Positions 17,629 to 29,319 of a stretch of DNA of 64,000 bases are shown piece after piece. Within the stretch, counting starts at the first letter, position 1. Each line of letters opens with the position of its first letter. The translations under genes and the position numbers were made by a program. The notes under the pieces are model-generated. The model saw only the letters and a program-made list of their open reading frames with translations, ran no database searches and was not told where the DNA came from. The DNA is from Microbacterium ureisolvens (GTDB lineage: Bacteria; Actinomycetota; Actinomycetes; Actinomycetales; Microbacteriaceae): contig NZ_JAEUAX010000007.1 of assembly GCF_019511645.1 (NCBI RefSeq), forward strand, positions 1-64,000, in the 5' to 3' direction.

Positions 17629-18486
17629 ATGACGCCGCCGAACCGGCCCACGGGGCAGAGGGATTCCACTAGTCTTTCACCCCTCACGCCGTATGATCGC
17701 GGACGCCTCACGTGGGAGATCTGGATCGTGCTCGCGATCACCGTCGGGCAGTCGGCTGTCTACTCGGTTCTGTCGCTCGTCCGCAAGCTCCTCGCACCCG
17801 TTCCGCTCGGCCAGCAGCAGACCCAGGTGAATCCACCGCGGGATGCGCAGGCGCTATGGGACGTCGTGTACCAGCTCCTCGCCATCTTCTTCGCCCTCGC
17901 CCTCGTCGCGCTCGTGGTCTACCTGCTCTGGAAGCCGGGGAGCAGCGCGCTGCGACGCATCGGACTCGACTTCTCGAGGTTCGGCGGAGACCTCGGCCGC
18001 GGCATCCTTCTCGCCGCCGTCATCGGAGTGCCGGGCCTGGCGCTCTATGCCGCCGGCCGCGCTCTCGGGGTCACCGTCGTGGTGGTCGCGTCTCCGCTCG
18101 ATGCGGCGTGGTGGACCGTGCCGCTGCTGGTGCTGTCTGCGCTGCGGGCGGGGTTGACCGAGGAGGTCATCTTCATCGGCTACCTGTTCGACCGGCTGCG
18201 CCGGTTCGGCTGGAACGAATGGGCCATCATCCTGACCTCTGCCGGTCTGCGCGGCGCCTACCACGCGTATCAGGGCATCGGCGCGATCGTCGGCAACGTC
18301 GTCATGGGTGTGGTGTTCGGCTGGTGCTACCGGCGCTGGGGTCGCGTCATGCCGCTGGTCATCGCCCACACGCTCCTCGACGTCGTCGCGTTCGTCGGAT
18401 ATCCCCTCGCCGCCGCGCTGTGGCCCGGCGTCTTCGCCCCCATCCCCACCCCGACGCCCTCCCCCACACCGACGCCGTCCGCCTGA
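17629..18486 (+). CDS. CPBP-family intramembrane protease (Abi/Rce1-like)
   Basis: A 285-residue membrane protein with about eight hydrophobic helices. The three CPBP/Rce1 motifs are intact: motif 1 LTEEVIFIGYLFDRL with the Glu-Glu pair (about 180), motif 2 LRGAYHAYQG with a conserved His (about 208), and motif 3 IAHTLLDVV with His and Asp (about 243). These residues form the active site of the glutamate-type intramembrane peptidases. The C-terminus is a Pro-Thr-Ser tail. Substrate unknown; bacterial members are linked to bacteriocin self-immunity or protein processing, but no such cluster is nearby. Confidence 0.88.
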   Translation: MTPPNRPTGQRDSTSLSPLTPYDRGRLTWEIWIVLAITVGQSAVYSVLSLVRKLLAPVPLGQQQTQVNPPRDAQALWDVVYQLLAIFFALALVALVVYLLWKPGSSALRRIGLDFSRFGGDLGRGILLAAVIGVPGLALYAAGRALGVTVVVVASPLDAAWWTVPLLVLSALRAGLTEEVIFIGYLFDRLRRFGWNEWAIILTSAGLRGAYHAYQGIGAIVGNVVMGVVFGWCYRRWGRVMPLVIAHTLLDVVAFVGYPLAAALWPGVFAPIPTPTPSPTPTPSA

Positions 18487-18565
18487 CTCGCGCCGCAGCA
18501 TCCGTCGCCCTCGTCCGTCGTTCCCCCGTGCCCGATTCCGCGAGACTGCGCCGGGCGGACGAGAC

Positions 18566-18603
18566 AGCGACGGGATGCTGCGGGGGCGCAGCATCCCGTC
18601 GCT
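18566..18603. terminator. Bidirectional terminator between CPBP gene and gcvP
   Basis: Perfect 16-base stem (18566-18581 with 18588-18603) and 6-base loop between convergent genes. The stem arms contain GGATGCTGC and its complement. Confidence 0.75.
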
Positions 18604-18612
18604 CAGGGTTCG

Positions 18613-21500
<2,888 letters not shown>

Positions 21501-21504
<4 letters not shown>

Positions 21505-21884
21505 TCGGCGCCGCCCGTGAGCGAGACGTACGCGTCGCGGTCGAGGAGATCCGCGACCGCTGCGGGGTCGACCGTGATCTTGACGAGCCAGCCGGCGCCG
21601 AACGGATCGGCGTTGACGAGCGACGGGTCGTCGACCACGGCCTCGTTGACCTCGACGACCTCGCCACTGAGCGGGGCGTAGAGTTCGCCGACCGACTTCG
21701 TGGACTCGATCTCGCCGACGACAGTCGCCGCGGCCACCTGGCTTCCGACGGCGGGCAGCTCGACGAACACGACGTCACCGAGCTTGTCGGCGGCGTAGGA
21801 GGTGATGCCGACGGTCGCGAGGTCGCCGTCGAGGGCGACCCACTCGTGCTCGGCGGTGTACTTGAGGGCGGTGAGGTCGGTCAT
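21501..21884 (-). CDS. gcvH: Glycine cleavage system H protein
   Basis: A 127-residue lipoyl carrier that shuttles the aminomethyl group between P, T and L proteins. The lipoylation site is the Lys in [15 protein letters not shown] (about residue 63). Its ATG (21882-21884) overlaps the gcvT stop by 4 bases. A longer frame to 22466 exists but lies inside gcvT and lacks the family motif. Confidence 0.96.
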
Positions 21885-22999
21885 TTGTTCCTCCGGTAGA
21901 AGGGCAGGTCGGTCACGGTCGCGGGGATGCGGGTGCCCCGCACGTCGATGAAGAGCTCGGTTCCGGGCGCGCTCGCGGCCGGCGAGACGAACGCCATGGC
22001 GATGGGATGCCCCAGGGTCGGGCTGAGCGCACCGCTCGTGACCTCGCCGACCGGCAACGCGGCGTCGGCGGCGTCGAACACGGCGTAGCCGGCACGGCCG
22101 GCGCGGCGGCCCTCGCCCGAGAGGCCCACCAGCACCGGGGCGTCGGACGCGACCACCGCGCCGAGCCCCGCCTTGCCGACGAAGTCGTCCTTGTCGCCCG
22201 CGACGACACGGCCGAGGCCGGCCTGCGCGGGGACGATGTCGAGCGACAGCTCGTGGCCGTAGAGGGGCATGCCGGCCTCCAGGCGCAGCGTGTCGCGCGC
22301 GGCGAGACCCGCGGGCACCAGCCCGAGCGGCGCGCCCGCCGCCAGCAGGGCGTCCCACAGGGCTGTCGCGGCGCGGTTCGGCACGAGCAGCTCGAAGCCG
22401 TCCTCGCCGGTATAGCCCGTGCGGGCGATGAACAGAGGCTCCCCGTTGAACGTTCCGGCCGACCACGCGTAGTAGCCGAGTTCGGCGAGCTCAGGCGCGA
22501 CGTCGGTGATTCCCGTGGCCGCCTCGACGATCTCGCGGGCGGCAGGGCCCTGCACGGCGATCAGCGACATGGCGTCGGTCTGGTCCTCGAGCTCGGTCTC
22601 GAAGCCGCCGATGCGCTGGGCGAACGCCGCGGCGACAGCATCCCGATTCCCGGCATTCGCGATCACGAGGAAGCGGTCGTCCGCGAGGCGATAGACGATG
22701 ACGTCGTCGATGATGCCGCCGGACTCGGCGAGCACCAGCGAGTACTTCGCCTTGCCGACGCGCATCGGCGAGATCGCGCCGGCGAGCGCGTAGTCGAGGA
22801 ACGCCGCCGCGCCTACCCCTGTAACGAGGAACTCGGCCATGTGCGAGATGTCGAACAGACCGGCGCCGGAGCGTACGGCGTGGTGCTCGGCGAGGTCGGA
22901 GCTGTAGCGCACCGGCATGAGCCAGCCGCCGAAGTCGGTGAAGGAGGCGCCGAGCGCCTCGTGGCGGTCGTGCAGGGCAGTCGTACGGAGTTCTGTCAT
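21881..22999 (-). CDS. gcvT: Aminomethyltransferase, T-protein
   Basis: A 372-residue tetrahydrofolate-dependent enzyme that releases ammonia and makes 5,10-methylene-THF from the aminomethyl-lipoyl H protein. Family features include FDISHMAEF near residue 48, [30 protein letters not shown] around 175-200, and the C-terminal [25 protein letters not shown] lies 5 bases before ATG 22999. First gene of the operon and directly downstream of the glycine riboswitch. No lpd gene is in the cluster. Confidence 0.96.
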   Translation of the reverse strand: MTELRTTALHDRHEALGASFTDFGGWLMPVRYSSDLAEHHAVRSGAGLFDISHMAEFLVTGVGAAAFLDYALAGAISPMRVGKAKYSLVLAESGGIIDDVIVYRLADDRFLVIANAGNRDAVAAAFAQRIGGFETELEDQTDAMSLIAVQGPAAREIVEAATGITDVAPELAELGYYAWSAGTFNGEPLFIARTGYTGEDGFELLVPNRAATALWDALLAAGAPLGLVPAGLAARDTLRLEAGMPLYGHELSLDIVPAQAGLGRVVAGDKDDFVGKAGLGAVVASDAPVLVGLSGEGRRAGRAGYAVFDAADAALPVGEVTSGALSPTLGHPIAMAFVSPAASAPGTELFIDVRGTRIPATVTDLPFYRRNK

Positions 23000-23045
23000 G
23001 AGTTCTCCCGGTCGCGGACGGGCAGACGCCGGAAGGCGCCTGTGA

Positions 23046-23240
23046 ACTCCCCCTCTGTCATGGGCCTGAGAGTTTCGCCCGCGAGGAGCGGGTTTTCACC
23101 GTCGGCGGATTGCGAGCTGCGCTCGAATCGCTTTCCAGAGTCGGCCTGCCCGGACGGTACGCGTACCTGAGAGATTGGCGGGGAGGCTTGCTCCTTCGGT
23201 GCTCGGCGATAACGCTGCCGAGGCTCTCCCGCCCGGGTGA
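23046..23240 (-). promoter_or_regulatory. Tandem glycine riboswitch upstream of gcvT
   Basis: Two glycine aptamers in series in the gcvT leader, minus strand. The first (about 23155-23240) has GGGAGAGCC, CCGAAGGAGCAA and AATCTCTCAGG. The second (about 23046-23150) has CTCTGGAAAGCG, GACGGTGAAAACC, GCGAAACTCTCAGG and the closing CAGAGGGGGAG. These are the conserved cores of the family, here in the classic two-aptamer form that switches glycine cleavage genes on when glycine is present. The expression platform seems to lie in the 45 bases before the ATG, overlapping the ribosome site GGGAG. Confidence 0.92.
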
Positions 23241-23284
23241 TGGGCCGTTATTGACTTGCGCAGCAAGCATACCGGTCGGTGCCG

Positions 23285-24457
23285 TCAGCCGACGCAGGAG
23301 CCTGTCGACACGGGGTCGGTGAGGGAAGGCGCGCGATCGGCCACCGGGGTGAGCTCTGCCATCGTCATCGCGTAGCCGACGTTCTCGTCGTTCTCGGCGC
23401 GCGCGAACACCACGCCCGCGACCTCGCCGTCGCCGGTCAGGAGCGGTCCGCCCGAGTTGCCCGGGCGCACGACGGCTTGCAGCGAGTAGATCTCGCGCGG
23501 ACTCCACGAGCCGTCGTACACGTCGGGCACGTTGGCCGTGCCCACCGACTGCACGCTCGCCGGCACCATCGTGAACGGGCCCCCATAGGGGTAGCCCTGC
23601 ACGGCCGCTGCGGCGCCGGCCTCGAGCGTCGGCGAGAACGGCAGTGCGCTCGCACCCAGGTCGTCGACGGCGATCACCGCGAGGTCGTCGATCGGATCGA
23701 AGTAGACGATGCGGCCCTCGCGCGCCGCCACGCCGGGCAGCTCGACGATGGGCGTGTCGACGCCGGCGACGACGTGCGCGTTCGTGACGACCCGGTCCTC
23801 CGCCACGACGAACCCGGTGCCCGACGATCCGCGCCCGCAGGCGTATGCATTGCCGGAGACACGGGCGACGGATGCTGCGGCCTGCTGCAGTTCGGGATCG
23901 TCCAGTGCGACCGGGGGCTCGGGGTCGGCTGTCCCCGGTCCGAGCAGGATCCCGAGCCCGGGCAGCCCGTCGTCGAGCACAGCGCCGCGCAGCTGCGCGA
24001 GCGCGGTGGCGACGGGGTCGGGCGTCGCAGCCTCGATGCCTCGCAGGATGGCCGAGGAAGCGACGGCCGATGAGATGACCGGGATGCCGGCGACGGCGAT
24101 GGCCGGCGCGACGAGCGCCAGTGCGAGGATGGCCGCGACGACCGAGGCGATGCCGCCGAGGAAGCGCTCGATCGCCCGGAGCCTCAGCCGGTCTGCGCCG
24201 GAGCGCAGGGCCGAGCCGATCGCGGAGCCGACCGCCGCACCGGCGAACACGAGCCCGAGCGCGGTGAGCAGCACCGCGGGCCCGCGCCAGACCGGCGACG
24301 GCACCCACGCGCTCACCAGCGGAGTCAGCCAGAAGGCCGCGAAGGCACCTGCCGCGAGCCCCGCGAGCGTGCCGATGCTCGCGAAGAAGCCGCGCTGGAC
24401 GCCCGCGACACAGGCGGCGACGAGCAGGAGGACGACGATCACATCGACGACGATCAT
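23285..24457 (-). CDS. MarP-like membrane serine protease (CvpA + trypsin domains)
   Basis: A 390-residue protein with four hydrophobic helices at the N-terminus (to about 135), which form a CvpA/colicin-V-like domain, then an extracytoplasmic trypsin-like domain (about 195-385). The catalytic triad is visible: His in VVTNAHVVAG, Asp in DPIDDLAVIAV, and Ser in VVRPGNSGGPLL. Two Cys (about 203 and 388) could form the disulfide known from mycobacterial MarP, a periplasmic protease needed for acid resistance. GGAGGGG lies 4 bases before ATG 24457. Divergent from nrtR. Confidence 0.9.
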   Translation of the reverse strand: MIVVDVIVVLLLVAACVAGVQRGFFASIGTLAGLAAGAFAAFWLTPLVSAWVPSPVWRGPAVLLTALGLVFAGAAVGSAIGSALRSGADRLRLRAIERFLGGIASVVAAILALALVAPAIAVAGIPVISSAVASSAILRGIEAATPDPVATALAQLRGAVLDDGLPGLGILLGPGTADPEPPVALDDPELQQAAASVARVSGNAYACGRGSSGTGFVVAEDRVVTNAHVVAGVDTPIVELPGVAAREGRIVYFDPIDDLAVIAVDDLGASALPFSPTLEAGAAAAVQGYPYGGPFTMVPASVQSVGTANVPDVYDGSWSPREIYSLQAVVRPGNSGGPLLTGDGEVAGVVFARAENDENVGYAMTMAELTPVADRAPSLTDPVSTGSCVG

Positions 24458-24612
24458 CTCGCCCCTCCCCGCCCGTCGGACCCCGTCTCGTCAGGCTACG
24501 CATCGAGGCTGGGAGACGACCTCCATCGGGCGCCCGGGCGTGTCGGGCCGAGGCCCGGGCGGGGATCGGTCACGTGCGCTCGGCGGCCGGCTCCCTCTGT
24601 TACAGCATCCGT

Positions 24613-24641
24613 TTGGCTTCTGGTCAAAGTGACACTATGAT
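24613..24641 (+). promoter_or_regulatory. Promoter of the nrtR-nad operon
   Basis: TTGGCT (24613-24618) and TATGAT (24636-24641) with exactly 17 bases between them. The NrtR box lies in the spacer and covers the start of the -10. Confidence 0.7.
24622..24638. promoter_or_regulatory. NrtR operator
   Basis: GGTCAAAGTGACACTAT contains the near-palindrome GGTCA-AAG-TGACA; read on the other strand it is ATAGTGTCA-CTT-TGACC. From memory this fits the actinobacterial NrtR consensus (TGTCA-N3-TGACA with AT flanks). It overlaps the promoter, so binding would block RNA polymerase. Confidence 0.7.
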
Positions 24642-24663
24642 CGTCTCGACAGTTAGAGTCACC

Positions 24664-25383
24664 ATGACCAGAACAGCTCCTGAAACCCGCTCCCCCGGCG
24701 CTCCCGCCGACACCGACGCGATCCGCGTGGCGGTGTCGACGGTGATCTTCACGCTTCGGCGCCTTCCCGGAAGCGATGCCCTCCAGGTCGTGCTCCCGCT
24801 CGTGCGCCGCACGCGGGATCCGCACGAAGGCCAGTGGGCCCTTCCCGGCGGATGGCTGGACGTGACGGAGGGACTGGATACCGCGGCATCCCGCACCCTC
24901 GCCGAGACGACCGGGCTGGCACCGAGCTATCTCGAGCAGCTGTACGCGTTCGGGGCCGTCGACCGCTCCCCCACCCGTGTCGTCTCGATCGTGTACTGGG
25001 CGCTCCTGCGCGCCGACGAGATCACCGACGCCACGGTGGAGAACGTCCAGTGGTTCGATGCGGCCGCCCTCCCCGCGCTCGCCTTCGACCACAATGAGAT
25101 CGTCGGCTATGCGCTGTGGCGCCTGCGCAACAAGGTCGGCTACAGCCGCATCGCCCACGGGCTGCTCGCCGACGAATTCACCCTCGCCGATCTGCGCGAG
25201 GTGTACGAGGCGATCCTCGCGCGACGCCTGGACCCGGCGAACTTCCGCCGTCAGGTCGAGAACTCCGGCACCCTCATCCCCACCGACCGCTTCCGCACCG
25301 GAAGCCACCGCCCCGCGCGGCTCTACCGCTACAACCAGGACGTCGAGCTGGCCGATCGCGGCCCGCTCGACGCCGGCCACTGA
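24664..25383 (+). CDS. nrtR: NrtR-type NUDIX transcriptional regulator of NAD metabolism
   Basis: A 239-residue repressor with an N-terminal NUDIX domain (about 15-140) fused to a winged-helix DNA-binding domain (about 150-230). The NUDIX box is degenerate: GGWLDVTEGLDTAASRTLAE keeps Gly-Gly and some acidic positions, but the catalytic REXXEE is replaced, as in NrtR proteins that bind ADP-ribose without hydrolysing it efficiently. ATG 24664 starts the conserved region; the longer frame from 24574 would begin upstream of the promoter. It heads the nad operon and probably controls itself. Confidence 0.9.
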   Translation: MTRTAPETRSPGAPADTDAIRVAVSTVIFTLRRLPGSDALQVVLPLVRRTRDPHEGQWALPGGWLDVTEGLDTAASRTLAETTGLAPSYLEQLYAFGAVDRSPTRVVSIVYWALLRADEITDATVENVQWFDAAALPALAFDHNEIVGYALWRLRNKVGYSRIAHGLLADEFTLADLREVYEAILARRLDPANFRRQVENSGTLIPTDRFRTGSHRPARLYRYNQDVELADRGPLDAGH

Positions 25384-25404
25384 CCCCCGAACGGAGCACC
25401 CGAC

Positions 25405-26757
25405 ATGCCTGCCGTGAACCTCACCCTCCAGCCCCGCCCCCAACTCGATGCCTCGGTCGACCACGCCATCCAGGCCATCGTCGCCGGCGCCACGGTCGGC
25501 GAGACGTGCAACACCGACCTTGCCGCAGGACCGTGGGATTTCGACTCGCGCCCGGGCTACGGGCCGGGCTCATCGATGGGTGACGTGATCCCCACCGGGT
25601 CGCCGCGCCAGGGCGAGCTCCCCCGCGAGTACCGAGAGGCCTCCGAAGCCGAGCTCGACCAGCGCATCCGGGCCGCGAAGGCGACCCTGGGCGACCGGGT
25701 GGTCGTCCTCGGGCACTTCTACCAGCGCGAAGAGGTGGTGGTCCACGCGGATTACGTGGGCGACTCGTTCCAGTTGGCGAACGCGGCGCTCGAGCACCCC
25801 GACGCCGAGGCCATCGTGTTCTGCGGCGTCCACTTCATGGCCGAGACCGCCGACCTGCTGTCGCGCCCCGAGCAGGCCGTGATCCTCCCCAATCTGGCGG
25901 CCGGATGCTCGATGGCCGACATGGCCGACATCGACCAGGTCGAGGAGTGCTGGGAGCAGCTGGCCGAGGTCTACGGAGACATGGACGAGACGGATGCCGA
26001 CGGCCTCGTGCCTGTGATCCCCGTGACCTACATGAACTCCTCCGCCGCGATCAAGGGATTCGTCGGACGCCACGGCGGCATCGTGTGCACCTCCTCCAAC
26101 GCGCGGACGGTGCTCGAATGGGCGTTCCAGCGCGGACGCCGCGTGCTGTTCTTCCCCGACCAGCACCTCGGTCGCAACACCGCGAAGGCGATGGGGGTGC
26201 CGCTCGAGCAGATGCCGATGTGGAATCCGCGCAAGCCCCTGGGCGGAGCATCCGTCGGCCAGCTCGCCGATGCGCGCGTCATCCTGTGGCACGGCTTCTG
26301 CTCGGTGCACCGCCGCTTCACGGTCGATCAGATCGAAAAGGCCCGCGCCGAGCACCCGGGCGTGCGGGTGATCGTGCACCCCGAATGCCCGATGGAGGTC
26401 GTCGACGCCGCGGACGAGGCGGGCTCGACCGACTACATCCGCAAGGCGATCGAGGCCGCGTCCGAGCCGACGACATTCGCGATCGGCACCGAGGTGAACC
26501 TCGTGCAGCGGCTCGCGGCCGACCACCCGCAGCACACGATCTTCTGCCTGGACCCGGTCGTCTGCCCGTGCTCGACGATGTACCGCATCCACCCGGGCTA
26601 TCTCGCGTGGGTGCTCGAGGGGCTCGTCGCGGGCGAGGTGCGAAACCGCATCACGGTGCCGGACGCGGTCGCGGAGCCGGCACGCGCGGCGCTGGAACGC
26701 ATGCTCGCGGCCAAGCCCCCGGCAGCGCCCGCGGCCGCGTGGGAGAACGCCTCATGA
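25405..26757 (+). CDS. nadA: Quinolinate synthase
   Basis: A 450-residue 4Fe-4S enzyme that condenses iminoaspartate with dihydroxyacetone phosphate to quinolinate. The three cluster Cys are in FCGVHFMAE, GFCSVH and VVCPCSTM (either Cys of the last). The substrate loop HPECPMEV is present. The chain has an N-terminal extension of about 75 residues compared with the short archaeal form, as in other actinobacteria. GGAG lies upstream of ATG 25405. It overlaps nadB by 4 bases. Confidence 0.96.
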   Translation: MPAVNLTLQPRPQLDASVDHAIQAIVAGATVGETCNTDLAAGPWDFDSRPGYGPGSSMGDVIPTGSPRQGELPREYREASEAELDQRIRAAKATLGDRVVVLGHFYQREEVVVHADYVGDSFQLANAALEHPDAEAIVFCGVHFMAETADLLSRPEQAVILPNLAAGCSMADMADIDQVEECWEQLAEVYGDMDETDADGLVPVIPVTYMNSSAAIKGFVGRHGGIVCTSSNARTVLEWAFQRGRRVLFFPDQHLGRNTAKAMGVPLEQMPMWNPRKPLGGASVGQLADARVILWHGFCSVHRRFTVDQIEKARAEHPGVRVIVHPECPMEVVDAADEAGSTDYIRKAIEAASEPTTFAIGTEVNLVQRLAADHPQHTIFCLDPVVCPCSTMYRIHPGYLAWVLEGLVAGEVRNRITVPDAVAEPARAALERMLAAKPPAAPAAAWENAS

Positions 26758-28451
26758 CCAGCGCCATCGTGGTCGGCTCCGGCATCGCGGGCCTGCTCAC
26801 GGCGCTGCACGCCGTCGAGCACGGCTGCCGTGTCACCCTGGTGACGAAGGACGTGCTGGAGCACGCCAACACCCGTTTCGCGCAGGGCGGCATCGCCGGC
26901 GTGATGTTCGACGACGACCGCGCCGACGACCACGTGCGCGACACGCTGGTCGCCGGCTCCGGCCTCAATGACCCGGACGCGGTGCGCGTTCTGGTCCACG
27001 AGGGGCCAGAACGCATCCGCGAGCTCATCGCACTCGGTGTCGCGTTCGACCGCGACGACGCCGGCGGCTTCGTGAAGGGCCTCGAGGCCGCGCACTCGTA
27101 CCCGCGCATCCTGCACGCCGGCGGCGACGCCACCGGCACGGCGATCGAGAAGGCCCTCGTCGCGCGTCTTCGCGCGAGCGATGTCGCGGTCGTCGAGCAC
27201 GCGTTCCTCGTCGACCTGCTCCTCACGGACGGTCGCGTCACGGGCGTCGAGCTGATCGTCGGGGAGACGGATGCTGCCGCCGGCCGCCGCGAGAGCCTCG
27301 AGGCCGACGCGGTGGTGCTCGCGACCGGGGGCGCGGGTGAACTGTATGCGCACTCGACCAACCCCGAGGTGGCCACCGGCGACGGGATCGCCGCGGCGAT
27401 CCGCGCGGGCGCCGCGGTCGCCGACCTCGAGTTCTTCCAGTTCCATCCGACCGTGCTCGCGGTGGGCGACTCGTTCCTCGTCTCTGAGGCCGTGCGCGGC
27501 GAGGGCGCCGCCCTGATCGACGAGCACGGCCGCCGGTTCGCGTTCGATGCGCACCCCGACGGCGAGCTCGCCCCCCGCGATGTGGTCGCCCGTGCGATCG
27601 CACGGCAGATGGAGGCGCAGGGCGGCCGTCCGGTCCAGCTGGACGCGACGCGCATCCACTCCGAGGACGCCGAGGAACGCGCGGCATTCCTCGCGCGCCG
27701 CTTCCCCACCATCGACCGTGCCGTGCGCGAGCGCGGCCTGGACTGGGCGCGCGAGCCCATCCCGGTGACGCCGGCCGCGCATTACCTGATGGGCGGCGTG
27801 AGCACCGACCTCTTCGGCCGCACGACCCTGCCCGGGCTGTACGCCGTCGGCGAGGTCGCGCGCACCGGAGTGCACGGCGCCAACCGCCTCGCGTCGAACT
27901 CGCTGCTCGAGGGCGCCGTGTTCGGCGCACGTGCCGGCGACGTCATCGCCGAGGACGCGGCATCCGGTTCCTGGCCGACCTCCGCCTCCCCCGCGTCGCC
28001 TGCGCCCGAGCAGCGCTCACCCGTCACGAAGCGCGGTTCCGCCCGCCAGATCGCGACGGGCGAGCGGGCGAACCCGGGCGAGGTGCCGGCGTTCTCGCGC
28101 GCCGCGCTGCAGGACCTGCTCTGGGATGACGCCGCACTCGTGCGGGACGACGCGGGCCTCGGGCACGCGGCATCCGTCATCGCCGGCTGGCGCGCCCAGG
28201 AGCGCACGCGGGACTCCGAGCACGACTTCGAGGACGAGAACCTCCTTCTCGTCGCCGAGCACCTCGTCGCCGCGGCGCTCGCTCGACGGGAGTCGGTGGG
28301 CGCACACTTCCGCTCCGATGACACCGCCGAGAGCGCCGAGACTCCGCGGAGTCGCGATGCGATCGCGCTTCACGCCGCGCCCGCTGCGGCGTCGGCTCCG
28401 GATCCCTGGAGTGCGGCCGCCGACCCCTCCAAGGAGCCCGTCGCATGCTGA
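26754..28451 (+). CDS. nadB: L-aspartate oxidase
   Basis: A 565-residue flavoprotein that oxidises L-aspartate to iminoaspartate, the NadA substrate. FAD-binding GSGIAGLLTA is at residues 8-17, the family segment FAQGGIAGVMF follows, and the active-site region includes HFYQFHPT-like FFQFHPTVLA and GGVSTDLFGRT. The C-terminal helical domain has an Ala/Ser-rich insertion of low conservation (about 400-440) and a Pro/Ala tail. Its ATG overlaps the nadA stop (ATGA). A longer in-frame ORF begins at 25905, but that part lies inside nadA and is not homologous. Confidence 0.95.
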   Translation: MTSAIVVGSGIAGLLTALHAVEHGCRVTLVTKDVLEHANTRFAQGGIAGVMFDDDRADDHVRDTLVAGSGLNDPDAVRVLVHEGPERIRELIALGVAFDRDDAGGFVKGLEAAHSYPRILHAGGDATGTAIEKALVARLRASDVAVVEHAFLVDLLLTDGRVTGVELIVGETDAAAGRRESLEADAVVLATGGAGELYAHSTNPEVATGDGIAAAIRAGAAVADLEFFQFHPTVLAVGDSFLVSEAVRGEGAALIDEHGRRFAFDAHPDGELAPRDVVARAIARQMEAQGGRPVQLDATRIHSEDAEERAAFLARRFPTIDRAVRERGLDWAREPIPVTPAAHYLMGGVSTDLFGRTTLPGLYAVGEVARTGVHGANRLASNSLLEGAVFGARAGDVIAEDAASGSWPTSASPASPAPEQRSPVTKRGSARQIATGERANPGEVPAFSRAALQDLLWDDAALVRDDAGLGHAASVIAGWRAQERTRDSEHDFEDENLLLVAEHLVAAALARRESVGAHFRSDDTAESAETPRSRDAIALHAAPAAASAPDPWSAAADPSKEPVAC

Positions 28452-29302
28452 CCCGCGCCGTGATCGACCGCGCCGTCGCCGCCGCCCTCGAGGAGGACGC
28501 GCCGTGGGGCGACCTCACGAGCGAGGCGCTGATCCCCGAGAACGCCATCGCCCGGGCCGATCTCGTCGCGCGCGAGCGGGGAGTCTTCTCGGGCGGCGAG
28601 GTGTTCGAGGCAGCGTTCCGGCTCACCGACCCGCGCATCGACGTCGAGCTCGTCGTGGAGGACGCCGAGTGGTTCGAGCCCGGTGCGGTGCTCGCGGTCG
28701 TCACCGGCCCGGCGCGCGGCGTGCTCACGGCCGAGCGCATCGGCCTCAACTTCGTGCAGCGGATGTCGGGGATCGCGACGCTCACCGGGACCTACGTGGC
28801 GGAGGTCGCGCATACTGGCGCCCGCATCGCCGACACCCGCAAGACGACCCCCGGACTCCGGGCCTTCGAGCGCAAGGCCGTGCGCGACGGCGGCGGCCGC
28901 AATCACCGCCACTCGCTGTCGGACGCCGTGATGGCCAAGGACAACCACCTCGCGGTGCTCGCGCAGAAGGGCGTCTCGCCCACGGCCGCGCTCGTGGCCG
29001 CCAAGGACCTTCTCCCCCACACGACCCACATCGAGGTCGAGGTCGACCGGCTCGACCAGATCGAGCCGGTGCTCGCGGCCGGCATCGGAACGATCATGCT
29101 CGACAACTTCTCGCTCGACGACCTTCGCGCCGGTGTCGCCCAGGTCGCGGGGCGGGCGACGGTCGAGGCGTCCGGCGGCGTCTCGCTCGAGACCGTGCGG
29201 GCGATCGCCGAGACGGGCGTCGACGTCATCTCGGTAGGCGCCCTCACCCACTCCGCACGCGCTCTCGACCTCGGCCTCGACGTGCGGATCGACGCGGCCT
29301 GA
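28445..29302 (+). CDS. nadC: Nicotinate-nucleotide pyrophosphorylase (carboxylating)
   Basis: A 285-residue enzyme that converts quinolinate and PRPP to nicotinate mononucleotide. The N-terminal alpha/beta sandwich contains EDAPWGDLTSEA. The barrel contains ADTRKTTPGLRAFERKAV (active-site Arg and Lys), GGRNHRHSLSDAVMAKDNH and VEASGGVSLETV. It overlaps the end of nadB by 7 bases. Confidence 0.97.
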   Translation: MLTRAVIDRAVAAALEEDAPWGDLTSEALIPENAIARADLVARERGVFSGGEVFEAAFRLTDPRIDVELVVEDAEWFEPGAVLAVVTGPARGVLTAERIGLNFVQRMSGIATLTGTYVAEVAHTGARIADTRKTTPGLRAFERKAVRDGGGRNHRHSLSDAVMAKDNHLAVLAQKGVSPTAALVAAKDLLPHTTHIEVEVDRLDQIEPVLAAGIGTIMLDNFSLDDLRAGVAQVAGRATVEASGGVSLETVRAIAETGVDVISVGALTHSARALDLGLDVRIDAA

Positions 29303-29319
29303 GCCGCCCGGAGGCCCCG

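Noticed and set aside
18200..18486. CPBP protease as part of an abortive-infection or bacteriocin system
   Set aside because: No bacteriocin, immunity or defence partner is nearby. The neighbours are a peptide importer and glycine cleavage genes.
25905..26753. Upstream extension of the nadB frame
   Set aside because: It lies inside nadA, is Arg-rich and has no homology; nadB starts at 26754.
26598..27875. Long antisense ORFs across nadB and nadC
   Set aside because: Shadow frames of the operon. The sense frames carry full enzyme motifs.
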